Below are positions 1-5,782 of a stretch of 6,657 bases of DNA, in pieces. The notes beneath the pieces are model-generated. The model did not search any database. It was not told where the DNA came from and saw nothing but the letters and a program-made list of their open reading frames with translations. This DNA comes from Propionibacterium sp. (lineage in GTDB: Bacteria > Actinomycetota > Actinomycetes > Propionibacteriales > Propionibacteriaceae): positions 1-6,657 of the forward strand of contig JAAYZP010000060.1 in assembly GCA_012514785.1 (NCBI GenBank), in the 5' to 3' direction. Positions within the stretch are counted from its first letter, which is position 1. Each line of letters starts with the position of its first letter. A program made the translations under genes and the position numbers.

Positions 1-142
1 CTCCCGGATCGCCGATCTCGTGCGGTCCCTCGGAGGAGAGCTCATGGTGGCGGACCTGGCCTCCCGTGACGGCACCGCCACCCACGACACGAACCGACTC
101 GCGGCAGTATTCACCGAGGTGATCGGAGAAGGAGCAAGGTGA
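1..142 (+). CDS. yvcK: YvcK/CuvA-like (gluconeogenesis factor, CofD-like) protein, C-terminal end only
   Basis: Only the last 46 codons are present (frame beginning at base 2, stop TGA at 140-142), so the gene starts outside the window. The visible tail contains ADLASRDGTATHDTNRLAAVF and ends in GEGAR. The pattern of a His-Asp pair followed by a short helix with Leu-Ala-Ala is what I expect at the end of YvcK proteins. The stronger evidence is position: in actinobacteria yvcK (cuvA in mycobacteria) lies directly before whiA, usually after rapZ. Family knowledge: YvcK binds nucleotide-sugar ligands such as UDP-GlcNAc and is needed for normal growth and cell shape on gluconeogenic carbon sources. 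None of the ligand-binding residues are in view. The stop codon lies inside the Shine-Dalgarno stretch of whiA, so the two genes are probably cotranscribed and may be translationally linked. Confidence 0.75.
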   Translation, partial: SRIADLVRSLGGELMVADLASRDGTATHDTNRLAAVFTEVIGEGAR

Positions 143-149
143 CCAGCCA

Positions 150-1133
150 ATGACGCTGACCCAACAACTGAAGGCGGAGCTGGCGTCGGTATCGGCACCC
201 CAGACGAGCGTGCGGCGGGCGGAAACCATCGCCATGCTGCGGTTCGGCGGCGGCCTCCACCTGGTGGGCGGGCGCATCGTCGTCGAAGCGGAGTTGGACT
301 CGGCCGCGGCAGCGCGCAGGCTCAGTATCTTCCTCAGCGACCTCTACAACGTGGACGCCGAGCTGTTGGTCATCAACCCCTCCGGGATCCACCGCAACTC
401 GCGCTACACGCTGCGGGTGGTCGCCGGCGGTGAGGACCTCGCGCGCATGACCGGCCTGGTGGACAACCGTCGCCGCCCCGTGCGCGGACTGCCCCCGGCC
501 GTCGTCGGCGGCTCGCTGGCCGACGCCACGGCGGTGTGGCGCGGCGCCTTCCTGGCGCGCGGCTCACTCACCGAACCCGGCCGCTCGACGAGCCTCGAGG
601 TCACCTGCCCCGGCGCGGAGGCCGCGCTGGCGCTGGTCGGCGCCGGGCGTCGTCTCGGGCTGCCCGCCAAGTCCCGCGAGGCCCGCAACCAGATCCGCGT
701 GCAGGTCCGCGACGGCGAGGCCATCGCCGAACTGCTCACCCGGATGGGCGCCCAGGAGGCGCGGCTGGTGTGGGAGGAGCGTCGCATGCGCCGCGAGGTG
801 CGCGCGCAGGCCCACCGCCTGGCCAACTTCGACGACGCCAACCTGCGCAGGTCGGCTCGCGCCGCCGTCGCCGCGAGCGCGCGCGTGGAGCGGGCGCTGG
901 AGATCCTCGGCGACGACGCCCCCGACCACCTGCGCGCGGCAGGCGAGCTGCGGCTCGCGCACCGGCAGGCGAGCCTGGAGGAGCTTGGCAAGCTGCACGA
1001 CCCGCCGCTGACGAAGGACGCGATCGCCGGGCGGATTCGTCGCCTCCTCGCGACGGCCGACAAAGCGGCCGAGGAGCGCGGCATCCCGGATACCGAATCG
1101 GCACTGCCTGCCGAGATGCGCGAAGACGGCTAA
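150..1133 (+). CDS. whiA: WhiA, DNA-binding regulator of division/sporulation
   Basis: This encodes a complete 327-residue WhiA, the usual family length. WhiA pairs a degenerate LAGLIDADG homing-endonuclease fold with a C-terminal helix-turn-helix. In Streptomyces it acts with WhiB as a transcription factor for sporulation septation; in non-sporulating bacteria it affects division and growth. Visible landmarks: the N-terminal domain with RRAETIAMLRFGGGLHL at about 22-38; the remnant of the second LAGLIDADG helix, WRGAFLARGSL at 130-140, which lacks the acidic catalytic residues, consistent with a non-nuclease; the linker NFDDANLRRSARA at 226-238; and the HTH at about 265-301, with LEELGKLHDPPLTKDAI as its core. 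The ATG start is supported by AAGGTGA at 136-142, 7 bases upstream, which overlaps the yvcK stop. No separate promoter is obvious before it. It ends with TAA, followed by a promoter-bearing gap, so it is probably the last gene of the yvcK transcript, although no terminator hairpin is visible. Confidence 0.97.
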   Translation: MTLTQQLKAELASVSAPQTSVRRAETIAMLRFGGGLHLVGGRIVVEAELDSAAAARRLSIFLSDLYNVDAELLVINPSGIHRNSRYTLRVVAGGEDLARMTGLVDNRRRPVRGLPPAVVGGSLADATAVWRGAFLARGSLTEPGRSTSLEVTCPGAEAALALVGAGRRLGLPAKSREARNQIRVQVRDGEAIAELLTRMGAQEARLVWEERRMRREVRAQAHRLANFDDANLRRSARAAVAASARVERALEILGDDAPDHLRAAGELRLAHRQASLEELGKLHDPPLTKDAIAGRIRRLLATADKAAEERGIPDTESALPAEMREDG

Positions 1134-1148
1134 ACGTTGCCCCGTTCT

Positions 1149-1176
1149 TTGTAGGTAATCCGGCAATCGCTAGGAT
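1149..1176 (+). promoter_or_regulatory. candidate promoter for the gap-pgk-tpiA operon
   Basis: Within the 127-base gap between whiA and gap, TAGGAT at 1171-1176 fits the actinobacterial -10 pattern TANNNT. TTGTAG at 1149-1154 is a partial -35 match (TTG shared with TTGACA), 16 bases upstream. Transcription would begin near 1183 and leave a leader of roughly 78 bases before gap. The area is visibly richer in A and T than the flanking genes. The -10 is the better half of the prediction; the -35 is weak. Inference only. Confidence 0.5.
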
Positions 1177-1217
1177 GAGGGTGTCCGTTCTGCGTCGTCT
1201 CTCACCGTTGGATTCCT

Positions 1218-1231
1218 CCGCGGTTTCGCGG
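1218..1231 (+). other. small hairpin in the gap leader
   Basis: CCGCG at 1218-1222 can pair with CGCGG at 1227-1231 around the loop GTTT. The five GC pairs end 29 bases before the gap start codon, upstream of the GAAGGG Shine-Dalgarno at 1244-1249, which therefore stays free. There is no run of T after it, so it is not a terminator. It could protect the 5' end of the mRNA or be chance in GC-rich DNA. Confidence 0.3.
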
Positions 1232-1260
1232 CGCAAGGAAACTGAAGGGTAATCAACCAC

Positions 1261-2268
1261 ATGACCGTTAAGGTTGCTATCAACGGGTTTGGCCGCATTG
1301 GCCGTAACTACTACCGGGCGCTCAAGGCCTCGGGTGCCGATCTCGACGTGGTCGCCGTCAACGACCTGACCGCCAACGAGACGCTGGCGCACCTCCTCAA
1401 GTACGACTCCATCCTGGGGCGCTTCGAGGGCGACGTTACGTTCGACGACGACTCCATCACTGCGGACGGCGACCAGTTCAAGGTCTTCGCTGAGCGCGAT
1501 CCCGCCAACCTCCCCTGGGGTGAGCTGGGCGTGGACATCGTCATCGAGTCCACCGGTATCTTCACCGACGCCACCAAGGCCAATGCGCACATCGACGCCG
1601 GCGCCAAGAAGGTGCTCATCTCCGCTCCTGCGAAGAACGAGGACCTCACCGTCGTCATGGGCGTCAACGACGAGCTGTACGACCCGGAGAACCACCACAT
1701 CATCTCCAACGCCTCCTGCACGACGAACTGCCTGGCGCCGATGGCGAAGGCCCTCAACGACGGTCTCGGCATCGTCAAGGGCCTCATGACCACGATCCAC
1801 GCGTACACGGCTGACCAGAACCTACAGGACGGCCCGCACAAGGACCTGCGTCGCGCCCGCGCCGCGGCCCTCAACATCGTGCCCACCACCACCGGTGCCG
1901 CCAAGGCTGTCGCCCTCGTGCTCCCCGAGCTCAAGGGCAAGCTCGACGGCTTCGCCATGCGCGTACCCACCCCGACCGGCTCCGCCACCGACCTCACGTT
2001 CGAGGCGCCGAAGGAGACCACCGTCGAGGAGGTCAACGCGATCGTCAAGGCGGCTGCCGAGAGCGGCCCGCTGAAGGACGTCCTCGTCTACACCGAGGAC
2101 CCCATCGTGTCCAAGGACATCGAGACCGACCCGGCCTCCTGCATCTTCGACGCCGGCCTGACGCGTGTCATCGGCAACCAGGTGAAGGTCGTCGGCTGGT
2201 ACGACAACGAGTGGGGCTACTCCTGCCGTCTCGTCGACCTGACCGTCCTGGTCGGCTCGAAGCTCTGA
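1261..2268 (+). CDS. gap: glyceraldehyde-3-phosphate dehydrogenase (type I, NAD-dependent)
   Basis: The enzyme oxidises and phosphorylates glyceraldehyde 3-phosphate to 1,3-bisphosphoglycerate with NAD in cytosolic glycolysis. The product has 335 residues, the normal length. The N-terminal Rossmann motif INGFGRIGR is at 7-15, and Asp35 in AVNDLT is the acidic residue that favours NAD over NADP. The active site is ASCTTNC at 151-157 with nucleophile Cys153, and the base is His180 in TTIHAYT. GPHKDLRRARAAALNIVPT at 191-209 and the C-terminal WYDNEWGYS at 313-321 are family hallmarks. The ATG follows GAAGGG at 1244-1249 by 11 bases, a slightly long but acceptable spacing. The first codons use T-ending triplets (GTT, GTT, GCT, TTT, ATT, CGT) more than the rest of the gene, as is common at the 5' ends of highly expressed genes. 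It is the first gene of an operon with pgk and tpiA. No anomalies in key residues. Confidence 0.98.
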   Translation: MTVKVAINGFGRIGRNYYRALKASGADLDVVAVNDLTANETLAHLLKYDSILGRFEGDVTFDDDSITADGDQFKVFAERDPANLPWGELGVDIVIESTGIFTDATKANAHIDAGAKKVLISAPAKNEDLTVVMGVNDELYDPENHHIISNASCTTNCLAPMAKALNDGLGIVKGLMTTIHAYTADQNLQDGPHKDLRRARAAALNIVPTTTGAAKAVALVLPELKGKLDGFAMRVPTPTGSATDLTFEAPKETTVEEVNAIVKAAAESGPLKDVLVYTEDPIVSKDIETDPASCIFDAGLTRVIGNQVKVVGWYDNEWGYSCRLVDLTVLVGSKL

Positions 2269-2297
2269 AACACCACTGATAGGGAAGGTGCAGTTTA

Positions 2298-3509
2298 GTG
2301 AAGTCCATTGACGAACTCGGTGATCTCACCGGGCAGCGGATCCTGATCCGCTGCGATTTCAATGTGCCACTCGACGGTGACACGATCACCGACGACGGCC
2401 GGATCCGCGCCGCACTGCCGACGCTCACCAAGCTTCGGGAGGGTGGGGCCCGAGTCGTCATCATGGCTCACCTGGGCCGACCCAAGGGGGAAGCGAACCC
2501 CAAATTCTCGCTGGCCCCGGTCGCCGAGCGGCTCGGTGAGCTGCTCGGCGCCGAGGTGGCGCTGGCGGGCGACGTCGTCGGTCCGTCGGCCGAGGCCGTC
2601 GTGGCCTCGCTGACGGATGGCGACGTCGCTCTGCTGGAGAACGTCCGTTACGAGCCGGCCGAGGAGTCCAAGGACGAGGCCGAGCGCCAGGGGCTCGCCG
2701 AGCGTTACGCGCGCTTCGGCGACGTCTTCGTCTCGGACGGGTTCGGTGTGGTGCATCGCAAGCAGGCGTCGGTCTACGACGTCGCGAAGCTCCTCCCGAA
2801 CGCGGCCGGGTACCTCGTCGCGAAGGAGGTCGAGGTGCTCCGCCAGCTGGTGGAGGCACCGGCGCGCCCCTTCGCGGTCGTCCTGGGAGGTGCGAAGGTC
2901 GCCGACAAGCTGTCGGTGATCGACAACCTCCTCCAGGTCGCCGACACGCTGGTCATCGGCGGCGGCATGGCCTACACGTTCCTGAAGGCGCAGGGCAAGG
3001 AGATCGGCCGGTCGTTGCTGGACGAGTCCAACATCGAGACCTGCGCCGGCTACCTGGAGCGCGCAAAGGCGGAGGGTAAGACCATCCTCCTGCCCGTCGA
3101 CGCCCGCGTCGCCGACGGCATGGACTTCGACGCCCGCGAGGCGATCGGGGACGTCGCGGTGGTATCCGTCGACGATATCCCCGCCGAGCAGCAGGCGCTC
3201 GACATCGGCCCCGAATCCGAGGCGCTGTTCGCCGAGACGATCCGTGGTGCCAAGACCGTCTTCTGGAACGGCCCCATGGGCGTCTCGGAGATCGAGGCCT
3301 TCGCGAGCGGCACCGCCGCAGTGGCGAAGGCGCTCACCGAGGTCGACGGGCTGTCGGTCATCGGCGGCGGCGACTCCGCCGCGGCCGTGCGCTCGATCGG
3401 CTACGACGACGCATCGTTCGGCCACATTTCCACCGGCGGCGGCGCCTCCCTCGAGTACCTCGAGGGCCAGGAGCTCCCCGGTATCGCTGTTCTGGAAGAG
3501 GAGAAGTAA
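2298..3509 (+). CDS. pgk: phosphoglycerate kinase
   Basis: Transfers the acyl phosphate of 1,3-bisphosphoglycerate to ADP, producing ATP and 3-phosphoglycerate in the cytosol. The product has 403 residues, typical for bacterial PGK. Motifs in order: RCDFNVPL at 18-25 (substrate-binding signature), MAHLGRPKG at 56-64, LLENVRY at 112-118, DGFGVVHR at 147-154, GGAKVADK at 197-204 (nucleotide side), FWNGPMGVSE, VIGGGDSAAA at 354-363 and STGGGASLE at 378-386. Together these give both Rossmann-like lobes intact. The start is GTG: AGGGAAGG at 2281-2288 lies 9 bases upstream, an in-frame stop occurs at 2280-2282, and no other start codon precedes the conserved N-terminus. It sits 29 bases after gap and abuts tpiA, so the three genes are almost certainly one transcript. 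Confidence 0.98.
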   Translation: MKSIDELGDLTGQRILIRCDFNVPLDGDTITDDGRIRAALPTLTKLREGGARVVIMAHLGRPKGEANPKFSLAPVAERLGELLGAEVALAGDVVGPSAEAVVASLTDGDVALLENVRYEPAEESKDEAERQGLAERYARFGDVFVSDGFGVVHRKQASVYDVAKLLPNAAGYLVAKEVEVLRQLVEAPARPFAVVLGGAKVADKLSVIDNLLQVADTLVIGGGMAYTFLKAQGKEIGRSLLDESNIETCAGYLERAKAEGKTILLPVDARVADGMDFDAREAIGDVAVVSVDDIPAEQQALDIGPESEALFAETIRGAKTVFWNGPMGVSEIEAFASGTAAVAKALTEVDGLSVIGGGDSAAAVRSIGYDDASFGHISTGGGASLEYLEGQELPGIAVLEEEK

Positions 3510-4295
3510 ATGGCACGCAAGCCCATCATCGCCGGCAACTGGAAGATGAACCTGAACCACGTCGAAGCCACAGGCCTGGTGCAGAAGCTGGCCTGGACGC
3601 TCGCGGACAAGGAGTTCGACGCCAAGAAGGTCGACGCCGTGGTCATCCCCCCGTTCACGGATCTGCGCACGGTGCAGACCCTGATCGACGGTGACCGGTT
3701 GCCGCTGCAGCTCGGGGCGCAGAACGTCTCGCAGCACGACTCCGGTGCCTTCACCGGCGAGGTCAGCGCCGACATGCTGGCCAAGCTGATGGTGGGCTAC
3801 GTCGTCGTCGGTCACTCCGAACGTCGCGAGATCTTCGGTGAGACGGACGCGCTCATCAACGAGAAGGCGAAGAAGGTGCTGGCCGCCGAGATGACTCCGA
3901 TCATCTGCGTCGGGGAGGGCCTGGACATCCGCAAGGAAGGTAAGCACGTCGAGTACACGCTGGCCCAGGTCCGCGGCACGCTCGAGGGGCTGACCGCAGA
4001 GCAGGTCGCCGGCCTCGTCATCGCCTACGAGCCCGTGTGGGCCATCGGCACCGGCGAGGTCGCCACGCCGGACGACGCGCAGGAAGTGTGCGGCGCCATC
4101 CGTCGCGAGGTCGCCTCGCTGTACGACGATGCGACGGCCGAGCAGGTCCGCATCCAGTACGGCGGCTCGGTGAAGTCCGGCAGCATCGCGCAGATCATGG
4201 CGCAGCCGGACATCGACGGCGCCCTCGTGGGCGGCGCGAGCCTGCAGGCCGAGGAATTCGCGGCCATCATCCGGTTCTACGACATGCCCGTCTGA
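3510..4295 (+). CDS. tpiA: triosephosphate isomerase
   Basis: Interconverts dihydroxyacetone phosphate and glyceraldehyde 3-phosphate; a cytosolic TIM-barrel dimer. The product has 261 residues, slightly longer than the E. coli enzyme but normal for actinobacteria. All catalytic elements are present: GNWKMN at 9-14 with Lys12, GHSERR at 101-106 with His102 as electrophile, YEPVWAIGTG at 173-182 with Glu174 as base followed by the flexible loop, YGGSV at 217-221 and DGALVGGASL at 236-245 for phosphate binding. The ATG directly follows the pgk stop codon with no bases between. The ribosome binding site AGAGGAG at 3497-3503 lies inside the end of pgk, so reinitiation or coupling is likely. It is the last gene of the operon; a strong hairpin starts 17 bases after the stop. 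Confidence 0.98.
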   Translation: MARKPIIAGNWKMNLNHVEATGLVQKLAWTLADKEFDAKKVDAVVIPPFTDLRTVQTLIDGDRLPLQLGAQNVSQHDSGAFTGEVSADMLAKLMVGYVVVGHSERREIFGETDALINEKAKKVLAAEMTPIICVGEGLDIRKEGKHVEYTLAQVRGTLEGLTAEQVAGLVIAYEPVWAIGTGEVATPDDAQEVCGAIRREVASLYDDATAEQVRIQYGGSVKSGSIAQIMAQPDIDGALVGGASLQAEEFAAIIRFYDMPV

Positions 4296-4312
4296 GCCGA
4301 CCACGCACGACG

Positions 4313-4346
4313 AACGGCCGCCGGGGAGCACCCCCGGCGGCCGTTT
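4313..4346 (+). terminator. intrinsic-type terminator after tpiA
   Basis: Bases 4313-4326 (AACGGCCGCCGGGG) pair perfectly with 4332-4345 around the five-base loop AGCAC, giving a 14-bp stem of which 12 pairs are G-C. The T tract after it is short (TTT at 4344-4346, partly within the stem) and then turns GC-rich. It therefore resembles the U-poor hairpin terminators common in actinobacteria rather than the E. coli type. Its position right after tpiA and before a new promoter supports termination of gap-pgk-tpiA. Readthrough into secG is possible. Confidence 0.85.
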
Positions 4347-4353
4347 CGCGTGA

Positions 4354-4383
4354 TGTGGAGAAATTGGGGCCGTCGGTTAAGAT
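4354..4383 (+). promoter_or_regulatory. candidate promoter for secG(-rbpA)
   Basis: TAAGAT at 4378-4383 is a close match to the -10 consensus TATAAT/TANNNT. A weak -35 candidate, TGTGGA at 4354-4359, lies 18 bases upstream. Initiation 7-8 bases after the hexamer would fall at about 4390-4391, exactly at a GTG codon in frame with secG, the usual geometry of a leaderless actinobacterial transcript. The better-looking TTGGGG at 4364-4369 is only 8 bases from the -10 and cannot serve as its -35. Confidence 0.6.
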
Positions 4384-4390
4384 TGGAGCC

Positions 4391-4654
4391 GTGATTGTCC
4401 CCCTCATGTCTTTGCCGGTGAACATCCTGTCCGGACTCTTGATCTTCTTGAGTATCTTGCTCGGGGCGTCGGTGCTCCTCCACAAGGGCCGTGGCGGTGG
4501 TATGTCCGACCTCTTCGGTGGCGGAATGTCCACATCGATGGGTGGCGCCTCCCGCGCCGAACGTCGGCTCGACAGGATCACGCTCATCATCGGACTCATC
4601 TGGCTGCTGGCCATCATCGCGCTGCTGCTGGTGTACCGCGCCGAGTCCTTCTGA
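4391..4654 (+). CDS. secG: preprotein translocase subunit SecG
   Basis: Small membrane subunit of the SecYEG export channel, which aids SecA-driven translocation. From GTG 4391 the product has 87 residues: a first hydrophobic helix at about 11-30, then the basic, glycine-rich cytoplasmic loop HKGRGGGMSDLFGGG at 31-45 that is the SecG signature, RAERRLDRIT at 55-64, and a second helix at about 62-82 (LIIGLIWLLAIIALLLVY). The start is ambiguous. GTG 4391 is preceded by a -10 box at leaderless distance and GGAG lies too close (2 bases) to act as a ribosome site. ATG 4406 would give 82 residues, nearer to the common length, but has no Shine-Dalgarno at proper spacing. I prefer GTG 4391 with moderate confidence; the gene and stop are certain. 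It lies between the tpiA terminator and rbpA, 38 bases upstream of the latter. Confidence 0.93.
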   Translation: MIVPLMSLPVNILSGLLIFLSILLGASVLLHKGRGGGMSDLFGGGMSTSMGGASRAERRLDRITLIIGLIWLLAIIALLLVYRAESF

Positions 4655-4692
4655 ATCACAACAACCCAACCCAACTACTAAGGAGTACAGCT
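4655..4692 (+). promoter_or_regulatory. A/C-rich leader and ribosome binding site of rbpA
   Basis: The gap between secG and rbpA has no G from 4654 to 4681 and is almost all A and C, with CAA-like repeats, so it should be unstructured as RNA. It ends in a strong Shine-Dalgarno, AAGGAG at 4680-4685, 7 bases before the GTG start at 4693, which fixes that start. I see no convincing -35/-10 pair here, so rbpA is probably read through from secG. Confidence 0.7.
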
Positions 4693-5049
4693 GTGGCAAG
4701 TGGCAACGCCATTCGCGGAAGCCGTGTCGGTGCAGGACCAATGGGAGAGGCCGAGCGTGGCGATGCCGCCCCGCGTCAGCGCGTGTCCTATTTCTGCGCG
4801 GGGGGTCATGAGACCCGCCCAGCGTTCGCACTCGATGCGCCGATCCCGGAAGGGTGGGACTGCCCACGCTGCGGCCTCCCGGCCAACATGGACCAGGACA
4901 ACCCGCCGCCGCCCCCGAAGATCGTGCCCTACAAGACGCACCTGGCGTACGTGAAGGAGCGCCGCTCCGACAAGGAGGCGGCCGCGATCCTCGAAGAGGC
5001 CGTAACCTCGTTGCGCGCACGCCGCGCCGCGGGAGAAGTGATCTACTGA
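4693..5049 (+). CDS. rbpA: RNA polymerase-binding protein RbpA
   Basis: RbpA is an actinobacteria-specific general transcription factor. It binds the primary sigma factor and the RNA polymerase beta-prime subunit, stabilises open complexes, and influences rifampicin tolerance in several species. The product has 118 residues. Visible parts in order: the N-terminal tail with AIRGSRVGAG at 6-15 and APRQR at 26-30; the core domain with four potential zinc ligands C35, H39, C57 and C60, as in Streptomyces RbpA but unlike the Mycobacterium tuberculosis protein; a Pro-rich basic linker at about 71-82; and the sigma-interaction domain from THLAYVKERRS at 82-92 through the helix EAAAILEEAVTSLRARR. The GTG start is set by AAGGAG 7 bases upstream and by the conserved IRGSR near the N-terminus. 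Probably cotranscribed with secG. The stop lies one base from the stop of the opposed pgl. Confidence 0.95.
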   Translation: MASGNAIRGSRVGAGPMGEAERGDAAPRQRVSYFCAGGHETRPAFALDAPIPEGWDCPRCGLPANMDQDNPPPPPKIVPYKTHLAYVKERRSDKEAAAILEEAVTSLRARRAAGEVIY

Positions 5050-5050
5050 G

Positions 5051-5782
5051 CTAGAGTTCGCAGCGGAACTGCTCCGGCAGTGCCCCGGCGGCCTGCTCGT
5101 CGACGAACCACACGGTGCCCCGTCGACCCCGCACGTGGGTCGCGGGCAGCGTGTCGTCGCCGCCCAGGACTGCGGCCAACGCCCCGGCCTTCGCCCCGCC
5201 CGTCGCGAGGAACCACACGTCCGTGGACCTGTTGATCGCATTGAACGTGAGCGTGATGCGATCCGACGGCGGCTTCGGGGAGTCCTCCACCCCGATCACC
5301 AGCCTGCTCGTGCTGTCGAAGCTGGGGTGATCCTGGAAGATCGAGGCGCAGTGCCCATCCTCGCCGAGGCCCATCAGGGTCACGTCGAACCGGGTGTTGC
5401 CCAGCTCGTTCTCGTACACCGAAGCGCTCTCGTGCGAATCCTTGCGGCCGTCCTGCGCCGCCATCATGTGGATGTGCGCCGAATGGATCGGGATGGTGCG
5501 GGCCAGTCGCTCGATCGCCTGCAGCGAGTTCCTGGCCGGATCCGTCGCCGGGACGAAGCGCTCGTCGCCCCACCAGAAGTGCAGCTTCGTGGCATCGATG
5601 TCGGAGGTGGCCGCCAGGTCGGCGAACACCTCGTACATCGCGTTGGCCGTCTGCCCGCCGGTCAGGCAGATGTGCACGTCGCCCTGCCGCGCCTGCAGGT
5701 CCACGATGGTGGACACGAGGCGCTCGGCCACGAGGTCCACCACGTCCTGGGCGCCCGGCAGTCGTACGACGCGGGTGTACAT
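5051..5782 (-). CDS. pgl: 6-phosphogluconolactonase
   Basis: Hydrolyses 6-phosphoglucono-1,5-lactone to 6-phosphogluconate, the second step of the oxidative pentose phosphate pathway, in the cytosol. The product has 243 residues, usual for the Pgl/DevB family. Motifs: ICLTGGQTANAMYEV at 38-52 (phosphate-binding loop), FWWGDERFVP at 69-78, RNSLQAI at 84-90, and LMGLGEDGHCASIFQDHP at 136-153 containing the catalytic-region signature GxGxDGHxAS. The ATG overlaps the opcA stop in TGATG (minus strand), so pgl lacks an independent Shine-Dalgarno and is likely translated by coupling. The reading frame remains open upstream of this ATG, but the overlap with opcA and the family's N-terminus favour this start. 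It runs convergently into rbpA with no terminator space. Confidence 0.96.
   Translation of the reverse strand: MYTRVVRLPGAQDVVDLVAERLVSTIVDLQARQGDVHICLTGGQTANAMYEVFADLAATSDIDATKLHFWWGDERFVPATDPARNSLQAIERLARTIPIHSAHIHMMAAQDGRKDSHESASVYENELGNTRFDVTLMGLGEDGHCASIFQDHPSFDSTSRLVIGVEDSPKPPSDRITLTFNAINRSTDVWFLATGGAKAGALAAVLGGDDTLPATHVRGRRGTVWFVDEQAAGALPEQFRCEL

Noticed and set aside
86..90. GACAC, the core of the Streptomyces WhiA binding motif, 60 bases before the whiA start, possibly autoregulatory.
   Set aside because: The same five bases occur at several places inside unrelated coding regions of this window, as expected by chance for a 5-mer, and no promoter is evident beside this copy.
736..1800. 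Minus-strand open frame of 354 codons spanning the end of whiA, the gap promoter region and the start of gap.
   Set aside because: Composition is typical of antisense shadow frames (Arg/Gly/Pro/Ala-rich), no motif is present, and the plus strand genes explain the same DNA.
4253..4276. GGAAT followed by GTT after 16 bases at the end of tpiA, resembling a SigR-type promoter.
   Set aside because: The spacing is shorter than the usual about 18 bases, the bases encode conserved tpiA residues, and the strong terminator at 4313-4346 lies between it and secG.
2295..4331. A minus-strand open frame of 678 codons opposite pgk and tpiA.
   Set aside because: It mirrors two unmistakable plus-strand enzymes and arises because GC-rich codon use keeps stops out of the opposite frame. 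Its translation is low-complexity and rich in Asp, Arg, Gly and Val, with no recognisable domain, and it has no credible start signal.
4364..4383. TTGGGG and TAAGAT read as a -35/-10 pair for secG.
   Set aside because: Only 8 bases separate them; sigma-70-type promoters need about 16-19.
4523..4548. GGAAT in secG as the -35 of a SigR-type (thiol stress) promoter for rbpA, as known in Streptomyces.
   Set aside because: No GTT follows at 16-19 bases spacing, so the required -10 partner is missing.
5068..5081. ACTGC-TCCG-GCAGT stem near the rbpA/pgl junction as a shared terminator.
   Set aside because: Five base pairs with no T tract on either strand is too weak in DNA this GC-rich.
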